Shown here: positions 42,596 through 52,744 of the stretch, piece by piece
Numbering within the stretch: position 1 is the first letter of the stretch
How the letters are laid out: every line of letters begins with the position of its first letter
NCBI GenBank assembly: GCA_900315695.1
Contig: ONAE01000024.1
Coordinates: forward strand, 1-59,477
Length of the DNA: 59,477 bases
DNA from: an uncultured Prevotella sp.
Lineage (GTDB): Bacteria; Bacteroidota; Bacteroidia; Bacteroidales; Bacteroidaceae
Direction: 5' to 3'
Made by a program: the position numbers and the translations under genes
The notes under the pieces: generated by a model
The model's input: the letters and a program-made list of their open reading frames with translations, nothing else
What the model was told of the DNA's origin: nothing
The model's database searches: none

Positions 42596-43671
42596 TACTT
42601 TCTCTTCAAATCAACAGGCATGCTTAAATTGCGGAATTTCTTTCCCAACAACATCCGCACCTTAAATTTCACTTGACGCAAAAATAAATAAACAGTATTC
42701 TTATATTGAGCCTCACGCCAAACACAAATATAATTTTTTCTGCCAAACTTATCCCTATCCTGTCCGATAAGTTGATAAATATAGTCAGACTGTTTTTTGA
42801 CAAATTGATCGAATGATTTCAAAAGTCTATTGCCTTCTGTTGTATAGTGCTTAGTCAAATAGAAATTATAAATGACCATTATTCTTCTTTTTAACTTTTC
42901 CGTCATGAAATGATTTGAGTCATTTGGGCAATTACCTTTAACACATGCATAGAACTTCACCATCGACATCCCAACCTTGATTCTCTTGTCAAAAGACGAC
43001 ATCATCACTTCAGGATCAAAAGTTTGACCTTCACGTCCTAATAAATAGTGATAAACAATTTGAGGAAAATACACTACTGACCGAACTGCCACCATTGGCA
43101 TAAATGTCCATTCGTCGTCAGTATAAGAAATTCCTTCTGTTTGTTTGTAATTAATCTTGTGCAAAATGTCTGTCTTATAAGTAATACCTTGATGCCAAAG
43201 CAATTCCGTCATCCTTTCGGGTATATCGGCTAATGTAAAGTTGCGATCTATTGGCAAGTTGAATGTATATTCATCTATTACCTCACCCTTTTCATCCACA
43301 ATATTAAAATCATTGATAATTAGGTCAACATCAGTCTGTGACAAGAACGAAATAAATGAATTAAAAATATCCTTCACATAATAATCATCAGCATCCAATA
43401 CTTTTACAAACTTACCTGTAGCCTCTTTTAGTCCCCGATTAATACATGAACCATAGTTCCCATTTTCTTTATCGATTACCCTGAATGTCTGGGGATATTT
43501 TGCCTCATACTCATGTGCTATCTGAGATGATGAGTCCTTTGAGCCGTCATTAATCACTAGCACTTCAAGTAGTTGCATGTTCTCATCTGACACGATAAGC
43601 GAGTCCAAACACTTACGGAGATATTTCTCCATATTGTAGGTTGGGACAATAATAGATAATGTTTTTTCCAT
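42595..43671 (-). CDS. Family 2 glycosyltransferase (GT-A)
   Basis: 358 aa. N-terminal GT-A fold: LSIIVPTYNMEKYLRKCLDS, EVLVINDGSKDSS and the DxD-type motif VKVLDADDYYV. The second half is basic and helical and probably membrane-peripheral. It should add one sugar of the repeat unit from a nucleotide-sugar donor. It follows the UDP-galactopyranose mutase gene by 2 bases, which makes galactofuranose one candidate donor, though this cannot be shown from the sequence. Confidence 0.9.
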   Translation of the reverse strand: MEKTLSIIVPTYNMEKYLRKCLDSLIVSDENMQLLEVLVINDGSKDSSSQIAHEYEAKYPQTFRVIDKENGNYGSCINRGLKEATGKFVKVLDADDYYVKDIFNSFISFLSQTDVDLIINDFNIVDEKGEVIDEYTFNLPIDRNFTLADIPERMTELLWHQGITYKTDILHKINYKQTEGISYTDDEWTFMPMVAVRSVVYFPQIVYHYLLGREGQTFDPEVMMSSFDKRIKVGMSMVKFYACVKGNCPNDSNHFMTEKLKRRIMVIYNFYLTKHYTTEGNRLLKSFDQFVKKQSDYIYQLIGQDRDKFGRKNYICVWREAQYKNTVYLFLRQVKFKVRMLLGKKFRNLSMPVDLKRK

Positions 43672-43673
43672 TT

Positions 43674-44819
43674 TCAGTCAATTATCATATTCAACACTTT
43701 CTCCACTATCGGGGCCATGTCGTAGTACTTGTATTCTGCCAGACGGCCACCGAAAATGACGTTATTCTCATTGGCTGCGAGTTGACGATATTGTTCAGCA
43801 AGCGCATTATTACGCTCGTCATTCACGGTGTAATAAGGCTCCATGCCCTCCTTGTATTCCGCTGAGTACTCACGGCTGATGACCGTCTTAGGAAATTTGT
43901 ACACTTCTTCGCCGAACATCTCAAAATGCTTATGTTCGATAATGCGTGTATAGGGCACTTCTGCCTCCGTATAGTTCATCACGGCATTACCCTGATAGTT
44001 AGGCGTATCCAGTATCTCCTCCTCGAACGATACCGTGCGCCACTCCAGTTTGCCAAGCTTATAGTCAAAATATTCATCAATGGCTCCAGTATAAACGATC
44101 TTGTCGGCAACAGACTCCCAATACTGACGATCTGCAAAGAAATCCGTATTGATTTTTGTCTCAACATCTTCAAGCAGACCGTCTATCAGCTTATTATAGC
44201 CACCGATGGGAATACCCTGATATTTATCATTGAAATAGTTGTTGTCATGAATAAAACGCACGGGCAGACGCTTAATGATGAAAGCAGGCAGTTCCGTACA
44301 TTTCCTACCCCACTGTTTTTCCGTATAGCCCTTTATCAATGCCTCATAAATATCCTTACCTATCAGCATCAGCGCCTGCTCCTCCAGATTCCGCGGCTCC
44401 GTCACTCCTGCAGCCTTCATAGATGCAACAGCCTCAGCCTTCTGCTCCTCAATCTTTGCTTTTGCTTCGTCTGGAGTCAACACACCCCACATCTGGTAGA
44501 ACGTGTTCATGTTGAACGGCAAGTTATACTGCTTACCCTTGTAGTTCGCAATCGGCGAGTTCGTGTAGCGGTTAAACTCCACGATGGAGTTCACGAACTC
44601 CCAAACCTGCTTGTTCGAGGTATGGAAGATATGTGCCCCGTACTTATGCACATTAATACCCTCGATGTTCTCGCAATAGACATTACCGCCAAGATGAGGA
44701 CGCTTGTCAATCACCAGACACTTCTTGCCCATCTGCTTAGCACGATAGGCAAAGGTAGCTCCGAACAAGCCGGAGCCCACTATCAGATAGTCGTATTTCA
44801 TCCTTTCCGTTCCATTCAT
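43674..44819 (-). CDS. glf: UDP-galactopyranose mutase
   Basis: 381 aa (or 375 from Met7, where the family usually begins: MKYDYLIVGSGLFGATFAYR). The FAD-binding GxGxxG and IDKRPHLGGNVYCENIEGIN are followed by HKYGAHIFHTSNKQVWEFVN, the substrate Arg-containing YTEKQWGRKCTELPAF and a C-terminal NNVIFGGRLAEYKYYDM. All regions are as in Glf. It turns UDP-galactopyranose into UDP-galactofuranose, so the polymer very likely contains galactofuranose. Confidence 0.95.
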   Translation of the reverse strand: MNGTERMKYDYLIVGSGLFGATFAYRAKQMGKKCLVIDKRPHLGGNVYCENIEGINVHKYGAHIFHTSNKQVWEFVNSIVEFNRYTNSPIANYKGKQYNLPFNMNTFYQMWGVLTPDEAKAKIEEQKAEAVASMKAAGVTEPRNLEEQALMLIGKDIYEALIKGYTEKQWGRKCTELPAFIIKRLPVRFIHDNNYFNDKYQGIPIGGYNKLIDGLLEDVETKINTDFFADRQYWESVADKIVYTGAIDEYFDYKLGKLEWRTVSFEEEILDTPNYQGNAVMNYTEAEVPYTRIIEHKHFEMFGEEVYKFPKTVISREYSAEYKEGMEPYYTVNDERNNALAEQYRQLAANENNVIFGGRLAEYKYYDMAPIVEKVLNMIID

Positions 44820-44823
44820 AAAA

Positions 44824-45855
44824 CTAAGTTTCTATATAATTTTGTTTCTCTATTAAAGATTCTAAATAATACTTACATATATAATATGGCAGTATACACT
44901 TCATTAGGAATTTCTCACGTTTCTTCTTCGTTTTTGCAATTGCTTGATATGGTGGAACCTCCAATTCTTCTTTATGAACATCAACATATTTCATCGCATC
45001 TAATATATCCTTGTAAATTCCCTGATATTTCACAGAAGCATCCCATTCTTTCTTTAAGAAGTCACCATATTTTTCTAAGATCGCTTCTTTATCTAATCGC
45101 TCTCGTTGAGTAAAAAAAGCAAAATGAGAAACTATTGCATCTCCATTCCAACAATTAGATAATCCATTAATAGTTGGATAAATGCAAGACATAAATTCCT
45201 CATCATCTCCAGGAACGACTCCTGAAAACTTTTTCATTTCATCACCGAACCACAATATGGCGTTGATGGAAAATCTTGTCATGCCCATTGGATGCGAACC
45301 GACATAGAGTTCGCTTACTTTGTCTTTCACAAGATAATTAGAAAAAAACCAATTATGCAAATCTGAGGCGAATTTTCCACTCTTCCACAGAATTTCATGA
45401 GAGGCCGATGATTTATAGTATTTATTTAAACTAAGTTTTCCTTTTACCTGCAACAAATAAGTTGAAAGAGCATTATTGATAACTAATGGGGAGACCAGAA
45501 AGTAATTTGGGTTATCTATTCTGAATTTCACCATCTTTTCAATTAAGTCAGGTTCCATCCAGATAATATCATCATCAAGTTTAAAATATATAGTATTTTC
45601 TTCTATACAATCTTTATAGAAAGCATTAATTGATTTATTACCATTAATTACTCCATCAGGTTGCCATACGAGATTAATTTTAGGATACTTTTTTGCCAGT
45701 ATCTTAAAAAAAACAATATCCTGCTTATTAATTGTATTAAGCCAAAGATCATATCGATCAACTATTTCAGATGCAACAACATAAGGAATAAGATATTGCA
45801 TATACCTCCTTCTTCCTGCTGCAGTATTAACAACGATTTTATAGTTCCTGTACAT
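44824..45855 (-). CDS. Glycosyltransferase-like protein with DDD motif
   Basis: 343 aa. It lacks the classic GT2 start, but KIVVNTAAGRRRYMQYLIPY, NLVWQPDGVINGNKSINAFY and the likely metal motif IYFKLDDDIIWMEPD indicate a GT-A-type transferase. The C-terminal part is basic. No close family comes to mind. Codon use is AT-rich like its neighbours wzx and wzy. Sugar and linkage unknown. Confidence 0.7.
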   Translation of the reverse strand: MYRNYKIVVNTAAGRRRYMQYLIPYVVASEIVDRYDLWLNTINKQDIVFFKILAKKYPKINLVWQPDGVINGNKSINAFYKDCIEENTIYFKLDDDIIWMEPDLIEKMVKFRIDNPNYFLVSPLVINNALSTYLLQVKGKLSLNKYYKSSASHEILWKSGKFASDLHNWFFSNYLVKDKVSELYVGSHPMGMTRFSINAILWFGDEMKKFSGVVPGDDEEFMSCIYPTINGLSNCWNGDAIVSHFAFFTQRERLDKEAILEKYGDFLKKEWDASVKYQGIYKDILDAMKYVDVHKEELEVPPYQAIAKTKKKREKFLMKCILPYYICKYYLESLIEKQNYIET

Positions 45856-45865
45856 AAGAAAAATA

Positions 45866-47329
45866 TTAGTGTTTAAAAAAATCGCAACGAATTGATGAGT
45901 ATATTTTGAGAACCATATTAATCAATAACTGCTCTGATGAATTACGTAAAAAGAACTGTATCAAAACATAGAAAGAGCTACATAAGAATAATGTTACAAA
46001 TACATACCCCCATCCCACACAGATTTTTGATATGCCAAAAGCTACCCCCACAAAAAAACATGCTATAAAAGCATCTATCAGTAGTTCCTTATGTATCGAA
46101 ATCCTAATGTATGTCTTACTATATACAAAATATAGCATGACAAAAAGTACTATCAGTTCTGACAATACAGAAGCTATCGCAGCACCAATTGCCCCCAAAC
46201 ATGGAATCAGGATAGAATTCAATATAAGATTTATAAAAGTGCCAGTCAATACAGAATAAAAATATTGCCTGTCATGACCTAAGCCTATTAAAATTTGCAT
46301 CCCTGCGATATTATTAAATCCTATGATCACAATTGTTGTAATGAGTATCTGCAAAGGCAATATTGTTTCCTTGAATAGCTCACCAAAAAACAAAGGAACG
46401 AAAACCGGAGAAACAACAATTACACCAAAAGCTATTGGAAAACTTAGATAACCTACTATAGAGAAGGACTTGTTCATGAGATTATTGATTTCCTCCCATG
46501 AATGGGTTTCATTAAAAACAGAAATCCGTGGTATCGCAACAGCAGACAGACTGGTAACAATTGGCAATATAGCTTTAGATATATGGGTAGCACAATTATA
46601 ATAACCGACCTCTTCATAATTAGTCATAAAACCCAACATTACAGTATCAATATACATATATACATGTATTGCTATTGCTGATGAGAAAAGAGCTATTAAT
46701 GGTTTTATGTGACGATTCCCTGATAATGTAAAGTAAGGATGAATTCCAGACTTATACAACTTGACAAAGTTCCATATCTCGTTAAGGACAACAGCTAAAG
46801 CATTCAATGCTACATAGATTAATAGATCACTTTTTTCCCGAACTAATAAAAACAATAGGATTACACTTAATGTCTTAATGATTAATGAACGAAAGGTGAT
46901 ATAGCCAAACTCTTCCTTTCCCTGAAAGAACCAATCTATTTTAAAGGGTGTCATGTAAAGGATTATACCAGACACTAAGAAAGTAATATAATTTTCATTC
47001 AATTGTGGAATAAAGAAAAGAGTTAGAAACATCAGAATACTACAAACGAATGTTGCAATTGCAGATATTGATATGATTTCAGAAACAAACTTTACCTGCT
47101 CGCCAATATCATCCTTTATTTTGGCAACCTCACGAATTCCATAATAAGGTATTCCTAATGCTGCGAATAACGCAAACCAGCCTGCATAAGTATTGGCAAA
47201 ATTGAATAGTCCAACTCCATCAGGCTCCAATACACGAGACACATAAGGAGCCGTTATCAAAGGAAATATTACCTTCGATATATTGAGTAAGATATTGTAA
47301 AGGAAATTGCGTTTAATCGACTTTACCAT
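45866..47329 (-). CDS. Wzx-type repeat-unit flippase
   Basis: 487 aa with 12-14 hydrophobic segments spread over the whole length. The N-terminal region (FLYNILLNISKVIFPLITAP, DGVGLFNFANTYAGWFALFA, GIREVAKIKDD) is typical of polysaccharide flippases of the MOP superfamily. It would move the lipid-linked repeat unit to the periplasm, where the Wzy protein encoded just upstream polymerises it. The start overlaps wzy by 17 bases. The region is clearly AT-rich. Confidence 0.92.
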   Translation of the reverse strand: MVKSIKRNFLYNILLNISKVIFPLITAPYVSRVLEPDGVGLFNFANTYAGWFALFAALGIPYYGIREVAKIKDDIGEQVKFVSEIISISAIATFVCSILMFLTLFFIPQLNENYITFLVSGIILYMTPFKIDWFFQGKEEFGYITFRSLIIKTLSVILLFLLVREKSDLLIYVALNALAVVLNEIWNFVKLYKSGIHPYFTLSGNRHIKPLIALFSSAIAIHVYMYIDTVMLGFMTNYEEVGYYNCATHISKAILPIVTSLSAVAIPRISVFNETHSWEEINNLMNKSFSIVGYLSFPIAFGVIVVSPVFVPLFFGELFKETILPLQILITTIVIIGFNNIAGMQILIGLGHDRQYFYSVLTGTFINLILNSILIPCLGAIGAAIASVLSELIVLFVMLYFVYSKTYIRISIHKELLIDAFIACFFVGVAFGISKICVGWGYVFVTLFLCSSFYVLIQFFLRNSSEQLLINMVLKIYSSIRCDFFKH

Positions 47330-48515
47330 ATACTAATTTTCCTTTTAAAACCTCACAGGAACAAAAAGAGAAATTTGAGAGTAGTGCCATAAAAAATGGG
47401 CAATACTTGATAAGACTTAGGCTGGGAAATATTAAATTTTGAACTGCTAAAACAGATATAATAATAGCTGTGAGGTATTCACGCGATGATATGCTCTTTT
47501 TGCATATTGAAACATAAACACTAATTGCTAAAAAGAAAGTAAATAAGCCATAAATAATTAGCCAAATTAGATATTGGCAATCAATATAATTGTATTGAAC
47601 TTTTGTTTCTCCACCATGTTGGACATAATATTGCCCAAACCAGGTGATACCCTTTGTGATAATTGCATCTGCACCAAGGTGTAATCGACCGGATAAAGCA
47701 ATATCAATGAATTGAAATATCTCATCTGGACTATTAATATACTGATATTCTAAGAATATCATAAGAACTGCAAAGAATGGAACAGATAATATGAAATATA
47801 TATTCTCTATCCATGTTAACTTTGTAGTCTGTAACACTCTATATCTGTAATACAAAGAAAAGAAAACAATCAAAGACATAACTATCATTTCTGTTCGAGC
47901 ATTACAATAATGATCAACGAACAAAATTGAAATAACTAATAGAATATAATCCATCCACTTCAATATTCCATTTCTCAGATACCACCACATTATATTCAAA
48001 TATGTGAAATATGCTGCGAAGTCAGTTGGATAATTGTATCCGAAACAATATCTCGTTCGTATTTCTTGATTTTTTACAGCTTCTATAACATCAAATTCAT
48101 CTCTCGTATATACTTTATTTTCTATAATGCCACAAATACTTGAAAATACAGTGACTATAAAGAATACCAAATTTATTAAAAAAAAGAATTTAACAATAGA
48201 ACGAAAATTCATATTCCATGCAGCTACACAAAAGAGAAACAAATATAACAAATATGTTCGTTCATGCACCCTTGTGCAGGTATATAAAATAAGTGGACTT
48301 AATAATATGACAATTAGGGTATTCTTTATTGGCATTGAATAGAGGACTGCTAAAAAGCGAAGAAATGCCAAAAACAATCCCGTCAATGCGATATATTTCG
48401 CAAGAAGACTATGCCCTGGCCATGTGCTAAATCTATACAACGAGCCTAGAACAGCTAAAGAGAGCGCTATGAAAAATAGCACTTGTGTCTGTTGCTCGAT
48501 CTTGGTCGTGTACAT
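47313..48515 (-). CDS. Wzy-type polysaccharide polymerase (putative)
   Basis: 400 aa, about ten membrane helices and one longer periplasmic loop around residues 265-320 (GAD..TKGITWFGQYYVQHGG). Such proteins are poorly conserved, so the call rests on topology, size and position between the chain-length regulator and the flippase. A short motif with a central basic and polar stretch (RTRYCFGYNYPTDFAAYF) near residue 155 is typical of O-antigen polymerases. No other polymerase candidate occurs in the locus. Confidence 0.8.
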   Translation of the reverse strand: MYTTKIEQQTQVLFFIALSLAVLGSLYRFSTWPGHSLLAKYIALTGLFLAFLRFLAVLYSMPIKNTLIVILLSPLILYTCTRVHERTYLLYLFLFCVAAWNMNFRSIVKFFFLINLVFFIVTVFSSICGIIENKVYTRDEFDVIEAVKNQEIRTRYCFGYNYPTDFAAYFTYLNIMWWYLRNGILKWMDYILLVISILFVDHYCNARTEMIVMSLIVFFSLYYRYRVLQTTKLTWIENIYFILSVPFFAVLMIFLEYQYINSPDEIFQFIDIALSGRLHLGADAIITKGITWFGQYYVQHGGETKVQYNYIDCQYLIWLIIYGLFTFFLAISVYVSICKKSISSREYLTAIIISVLAVQNLIFPSLSLIKYCPFFMALLSNFSFCSCEVLKGKLVYGKVD

Positions 48516-48535
48516 CCGAAGGAAGTTGCTTTAGA

Positions 48536-49699
48536 TTAACCTTTGTAATGCGGGGGGAACTTGGAGATGACGTAATACTCCTCAGCATTCTCCCTTTGCT
48601 TAGGTTCTCCATGAAGGCGTTCTATGAAAGGTTGGAGTTCTCCTTCCTTATAAAAGACATAGAGTGATGTACCCAAGAAAGCTAAGAACAATACGGCTAA
48701 ACATATAATGGCTCGTTTAGGACCTTGCTTTTTCACTGGAACAGAAGCTGGCTGAAGTGTTGTAAAGGCAGGAGTATCTTCCTGAACCTTAGCTTCAGCT
48801 AATTGAAGTTGAGCAGCAACTTGGGAGTAGGTTCGATATTGAAGTTGCATCTCATTTTCTAACTCGGTACGTTCACTGCGAACCCTATCAAAGATAGCAT
48901 TACGATTGGCATCATTAAATGCTGCGCTACGCTTACGAGCTCCATCATAGCGATCTTTGGCTTCTTTATACAGTTTCTGGCTATATGCAAGGTCAACACG
49001 AGCTTTTTTGGTGCGATAGTCAGTTATAAAATTTTGAAGATGCTCCTGTACAGAGTCGGCCATCGTAGCCGCAATCAAGGGATCAGGGTCTATCACATCT
49101 ATTGTTATGACCATCGTCTTCTGCTCCACATCGCAGACAACCTTTTTTTCCATGGCTTTGACAACAGAGAACTGCTCCTTGGTAAGCTTAAATGGATCTA
49201 TCTTATCTGACTCTTCTTCATCAGTAAAGAGAGACTTTATCCAATCTATGCTAGCCGTCACAGCAGTTGTCCACCATGGTTTTCTTTGGACATTTTGCAA
49301 ATAATCGTAGTAACTTATCGGTGTATATGTACTGTCATCTTCCTGTATAACCTTGATGGAGAACAATGATGCTCTGAAGGCCACACTATTCATCAAGTCT
49401 GGATACAATAGAGGCGCTATTGCATCTCCTCCCGTATTACTTCCGCCTATATTAAATCCAAAGCTACTTGCCAAGCTTGACAATGAACCTGTTCCTTTTG
49501 TACTTGAAGCTTCCGGAACTAATTTCACCGTGCATTTATAGTAGTTAGGAATACTCAAAGTGATGAAAGCCATCAAGACGAAAGTAATAGCCAAAACCTT
49601 ATAATAAGTTTTCCTATATTTCTTAATGTCTTGCAAAAGTTTGATATAGTCAGGTCCTTGCTGACTGTCATTTTTCACTTGTATTTGTTCGTTGTCCAT
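48536..49699 (-). CDS. Wzz-type chain-length determinant protein
   Basis: 387 aa with membrane helices near residues 36-54 and 330-352 that enclose a periplasmic helical domain. This is the classic Wzz layout. The C-terminus lacks the Walker motifs of a Wzc kinase, so it is a co-polymerase without a tyrosine kinase domain. A proline-rich TPAFTTLQPASVPVKKQGPK stands before the last helix, as in the family. It controls polymer length together with the Wzy protein. It lies between the Wza-like export gene and wzy. Confidence 0.9.
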   Translation of the reverse strand: MDNEQIQVKNDSQQGPDYIKLLQDIKKYRKTYYKVLAITFVLMAFITLSIPNYYKCTVKLVPEASSTKGTGSLSSLASSFGFNIGGSNTGGDAIAPLLYPDLMNSVAFRASLFSIKVIQEDDSTYTPISYYDYLQNVQRKPWWTTAVTASIDWIKSLFTDEEESDKIDPFKLTKEQFSVVKAMEKKVVCDVEQKTMVITIDVIDPDPLIAATMADSVQEHLQNFITDYRTKKARVDLAYSQKLYKEAKDRYDGARKRSAAFNDANRNAIFDRVRSERTELENEMQLQYRTYSQVAAQLQLAEAKVQEDTPAFTTLQPASVPVKKQGPKRAIICLAVLFLAFLGTSLYVFYKEGELQPFIERLHGEPKQRENAEEYYVISKFPPHYKG

Positions 49700-49733
49700 A
49701 ATGTCTATTTTTATCTGAGTTAACTCAGTTTTT

Positions 49734-51782
49734 TTACTTAACGAGGTGGGCGATGGTGGCGAACATCGTGCCGAGGGAGGCTAAGCTAGTGCCGATGCCG
49801 AGCCACTGGGCCATAGAATTCTGATTGCGCGGGGCCTTGGAGGGGACGACAACCTCGCAACCGGGTTCTATCTTGCCTTCTTTGGCTACTGCCATCGTGC
49901 CATTCTGATACACGATATACGTGTGGCTCTTCTTGGCGCGGTCGCCAAAGCCGCCCGCCTGCTTGATATAGTATTTATAGCCCTTGCCTTCCTCAAAAGC
50001 AACTGTGTTAGGCCCATTGACATCGCCACTGATGCGGACGGTATTATTATAACGGGGGATAATCAATCGATCTCCGTCCATCAGCTCGATATTCTGAGTA
50101 GAACCGGGATGAGCCAATGCCTCGTCGAGGTGGATACCGACGGTATAGGTATCGCTCATGGCAATCTTGTTGAGGGCAATAGAGTCTTTGCCATCGGCAC
50201 TCTGACGTGCCATTTTGATCACTGCCTGCATACGGGCCTTCTCATCGGCCGTCATCCTACGAACCAGACGGGCACCACGGACATAGGCACCTGGCACCAC
50301 GCCGCCTGCCGACTTCACGACATCGCTCAGGCGCTGGTTTTTCTGCTCCATCGTGTAACTGCCCTCGAAGGCAATCTCGCCTTCGACGGTGACACGGATA
50401 GGATCCTGGAACACAGGGCTGCGACGCACCTGCACGATATCGTAAGGCTCAAGGGTGAAGCTCGTCTGATCAGCCAATGAGAAGCTGAAGGTCTTGGCAA
50501 TCTCCATCGTGGCTTCAGCCGCGTTGGGATCACGCAGACGGCGAGAGACATCAACCTTGATAGTGGATGCACGGTCAGTGAGTCCGCCAGCCTGCAGTAT
50601 CAAGTCTTCGATAGTCATCCGATCAGCAAACTCATAGGTGCCTGGGAAGATGACCTCACCTGTGATGGTGAGGGTACGAAGGTTCTGATGCTCTGCCAAG
50701 GTGGGGATAAAGAGGATATCCTCGTTCTGCAGTGGGATATCAGCTACAGAGCCTCTGAGGATGCCCTCCAGGTCGATGGTGATGACCTCCTGCGTGCGGT
50801 TGGGCTTCAGGCGGCGAAGTACCGCCTTGCTGGTCATCGCCTCTTCGGTCAGGCCTGACGCACGTTCGATCAGGCTACGAACGGAGTTGACCTCCTCGCC
50901 ATACTGATACATGCCCGGGCGGAAAACTGCACCCTTGATCTCGACCATGTTCTTGAAACGGTCGTAGATCTGATCGATGCTCACCTGGTCGCCATCCTCG
51001 AGCTTGAAACTGTTGTAGTCGAACTCCTCGACGTTATAGACGCTCTTCATCTCCTCGCTATTACGGAGCACACGAATGAGCTTCTTATAAGCATCGCCCG
51101 TGAAGCCACCAGCGTATTTGAGCAGGGCAGAGAGACTCTCACCCTTGCGCATCTCGTAGGCCATCGGGCGCTTTACCTTTCCTGAGATGTCAACAATGCA
51201 ATCGTAGGTACCCACCTGGATGACATCATTGTCCTGCAGGCGTACATTGCCCGCCAAACGGCCATTCAGGATAAACTCATAGACATCGACCACGGAGATC
51301 TGGCGTCCCTGGCGGAACACCTTGATGCTGCGGAGGGTACCCAAATCGCTGATACCACCAGCCATATAGAGGGCATGGAACACGGTGGCGAAGGCACTCA
51401 AGGTATAGGTACCTGGCACACGTACCTCACCCATGACATTCACCATGATGGAACGGGTCTGGCCCAGCGAGGTCTTGATCTCAGAGCTCTGATAATAGCT
51501 GCCCAGTTTGCTGCGGATCTTGGCCTGGGCGGCATTGATGCTCAATCCACTGACACGGATAGGTCCGAACTCGGGCACCGTGACATCGCCATCGGGACTG
51601 ACCGTGAGCTTCAGGCTCTGCTGAGAGGCACCATAGATATCGATGATCAGCTGATCGCCAGGACCCACCACATAGTTCTGGGGCGTGGCGATGTTCATCT
51701 GAGGCTCAAATGAAAGTTTTTTATTATTGAAAATGTCGCGACCAAAGACGCGCTTGCCAGAGGGAGACATCGCTTCAGGCAC
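49734..51782 (-). CDS. Wza-like outer-membrane polysaccharide export protein, main part (frameshifted near N-terminus)
   Basis: The 682-residue frame holds a polysaccharide-export domain (YVVGPGDQLIIDIYGASQQ, VTVPEFGPIRVSGL) followed by a chain of SLBB repeats (for example VNVMGEVRVPGTYTLSAF; ITGEVIFPGTYEFADRMT; VEGEIAFEGSYTMEQKNQ; ISGDVNGPNTVAFEEGKG) and a C-terminal hydrophobic segment. The apparent GTG start is not real: the same frame stays open upstream (APNDNAITASGGAEAPRYVP) to about 51835, where it meets the frame of the signal-peptide fragment 51829-52053. One base removed near ACGAAGCG gives a single protein of about 772 residues, the usual length. It should form the export channel for the capsule. 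Confidence 0.88.
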   Translation of the reverse strand: MPEAMSPSGKRVFGRDIFNNKKLSFEPQMNIATPQNYVVGPGDQLIIDIYGASQQSLKLTVSPDGDVTVPEFGPIRVSGLSINAAQAKIRSKLGSYYQSSEIKTSLGQTRSIMVNVMGEVRVPGTYTLSAFATVFHALYMAGGISDLGTLRSIKVFRQGRQISVVDVYEFILNGRLAGNVRLQDNDVIQVGTYDCIVDISGKVKRPMAYEMRKGESLSALLKYAGGFTGDAYKKLIRVLRNSEEMKSVYNVEEFDYNSFKLEDGDQVSIDQIYDRFKNMVEIKGAVFRPGMYQYGEEVNSVRSLIERASGLTEEAMTSKAVLRRLKPNRTQEVITIDLEGILRGSVADIPLQNEDILFIPTLAEHQNLRTLTITGEVIFPGTYEFADRMTIEDLILQAGGLTDRASTIKVDVSRRLRDPNAAEATMEIAKTFSFSLADQTSFTLEPYDIVQVRRSPVFQDPIRVTVEGEIAFEGSYTMEQKNQRLSDVVKSAGGVVPGAYVRGARLVRRMTADEKARMQAVIKMARQSADGKDSIALNKIAMSDTYTVGIHLDEALAHPGSTQNIELMDGDRLIIPRYNNTVRISGDVNGPNTVAFEEGKGYKYYIKQAGGFGDRAKKSHTYIVYQNGTMAVAKEGKIEPGCEVVVPSKAPRNQNSMAQWLGIGTSLASLGTMFATIAHLVK

Positions 51783-51828
51783 ATACCGAGGAGCCTCAGC
51801 ACCGCCGCTTGCTGTGATGGCATTGTCG

Positions 51829-52053
51829 TTAGGCGCGCTTCGTGATCTGCTGGGCGTACTGGGAACGGATGCGCTGAATCTGATCCATCGTGGCTCCTTT
51901 CTGCATCAATCCAGAGGCAATGTCAGCCTCACTCTTGCCAGCTTTCTTCTGCTGAACAGCATACTGAAGCACTTGCTGATCACTGAGGCTCTGTGCCCAG
52001 CCTGTATTTGTCAGAACTAAGGAACATAAAAATATAAAAAGTATCTTTCTCAT
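51829..52053 (-). CDS. Wza-like export protein, N-terminal signal-peptide fragment (frameshifted)
   Basis: 74 residues: a signal peptide (ILFIFLCSLVLTNTGWA), then LSDQQVLQYAVQQKKAGKSE and MQKGATMDQIQRIRSQY, the helical segment that starts Bacteroidetes polysaccharide-export proteins. The frame stops at TAA right after QQITKRA. The rest of the protein is in the frame of 49734-51782. It is therefore the start of that gene and not a separate small protein. A 25-base gap follows the upxY-like gene. Confidence 0.8.
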   Translation of the reverse strand: MRKILFIFLCSLVLTNTGWAQSLSDQQVLQYAVQQKKAGKSEADIASGLMQKGATMDQIQRIRSQYAQQITKRA

Positions 52054-52078
52054 TATTTCATATTTTGTATTGGGAGGA

Positions 52079-52744
52079 TTATTGATTAACTTTCTCTAAA
52101 TAATGCCGGGGAATATAAGCTGTGGTAATGCCAGCATTGAGGCCCTCTATATATACCACTACACGGGTTTGGCGTGAAACACGAGCCACACGGCCTTCTA
52201 CCCCCTCGAACGGACCATACGTTACACGAACGATATCATCAGACATGAAACGGCACTTGCTATAATCCACCTGCATAACATGCTCATCTTGTAGAGCTGT
52301 GGTACGAACAAGCAGTTCCATGGATTTTGACGAAACCGTTAATGGCGGGTTAAAGCCCAACGAGTTAATATTGAAATGATCGTAATAAAAGGTGACAAAT
52401 CTTGATTCAAATGATTCCTTAACATAATGTTCGGCCTGTTCTGGGGTGATATAAGCAAACACAAGGTTCATCATGGGCTTAAGCATTCGGTGTTTCTTTC
52501 CGTCGCACCAGCCATCTCGCCATATCATAGCCAGATAAACATAATCGCCCGATTCTATAATCATATCGGCCACCTGCTGGGTATGACCGAAGAGGGTACG
52601 CAGAACGAACCATTTCTTATCAACCGCAGGGGCGTATTCTACCGACACCCCGGTTTGTGAGCTTTTAGCTTTGGGGAAGGCAAAGGAGGTAAATCCTAAG
52701 CTGGGTTGGGGTTCCTGAATACTCGCATTATTCAACGCATCCAT
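52079..52744 (-). CDS. UpxY-like transcription antiterminator (NusG family) of the capsule locus
   Basis: 221 aa from Met 52744. The frame is open to 52897, but those extra 51 residues do not look like the family, so the start is uncertain. A NusG-type N-terminal domain starts at KKWFVLRTLFGHTQQVADMI and includes LVFAYITPEQAEHYV. The C-terminal KOW domain reads DDIVRVTYGPFEGVEGRVAR. UpxY proteins sit first in Bacteroides capsule operons and let RNA polymerase read through the leader of their own operon. Position, length and the long leader upstream all fit. No UpxZ-like gene follows. Confidence 0.87.
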   Translation of the reverse strand: MDALNNASIQEPQPSLGFTSFAFPKAKSSQTGVSVEYAPAVDKKWFVLRTLFGHTQQVADMIIESGDYVYLAMIWRDGWCDGKKHRMLKPMMNLVFAYITPEQAEHYVKESFESRFVTFYYDHFNINSLGFNPPLTVSSKSMELLVRTTALQDEHVMQVDYSKCRFMSDDIVRVTYGPFEGVEGRVARVSRQTRVVVYIEGLNAGITTAYIPRHYLEKVNQ

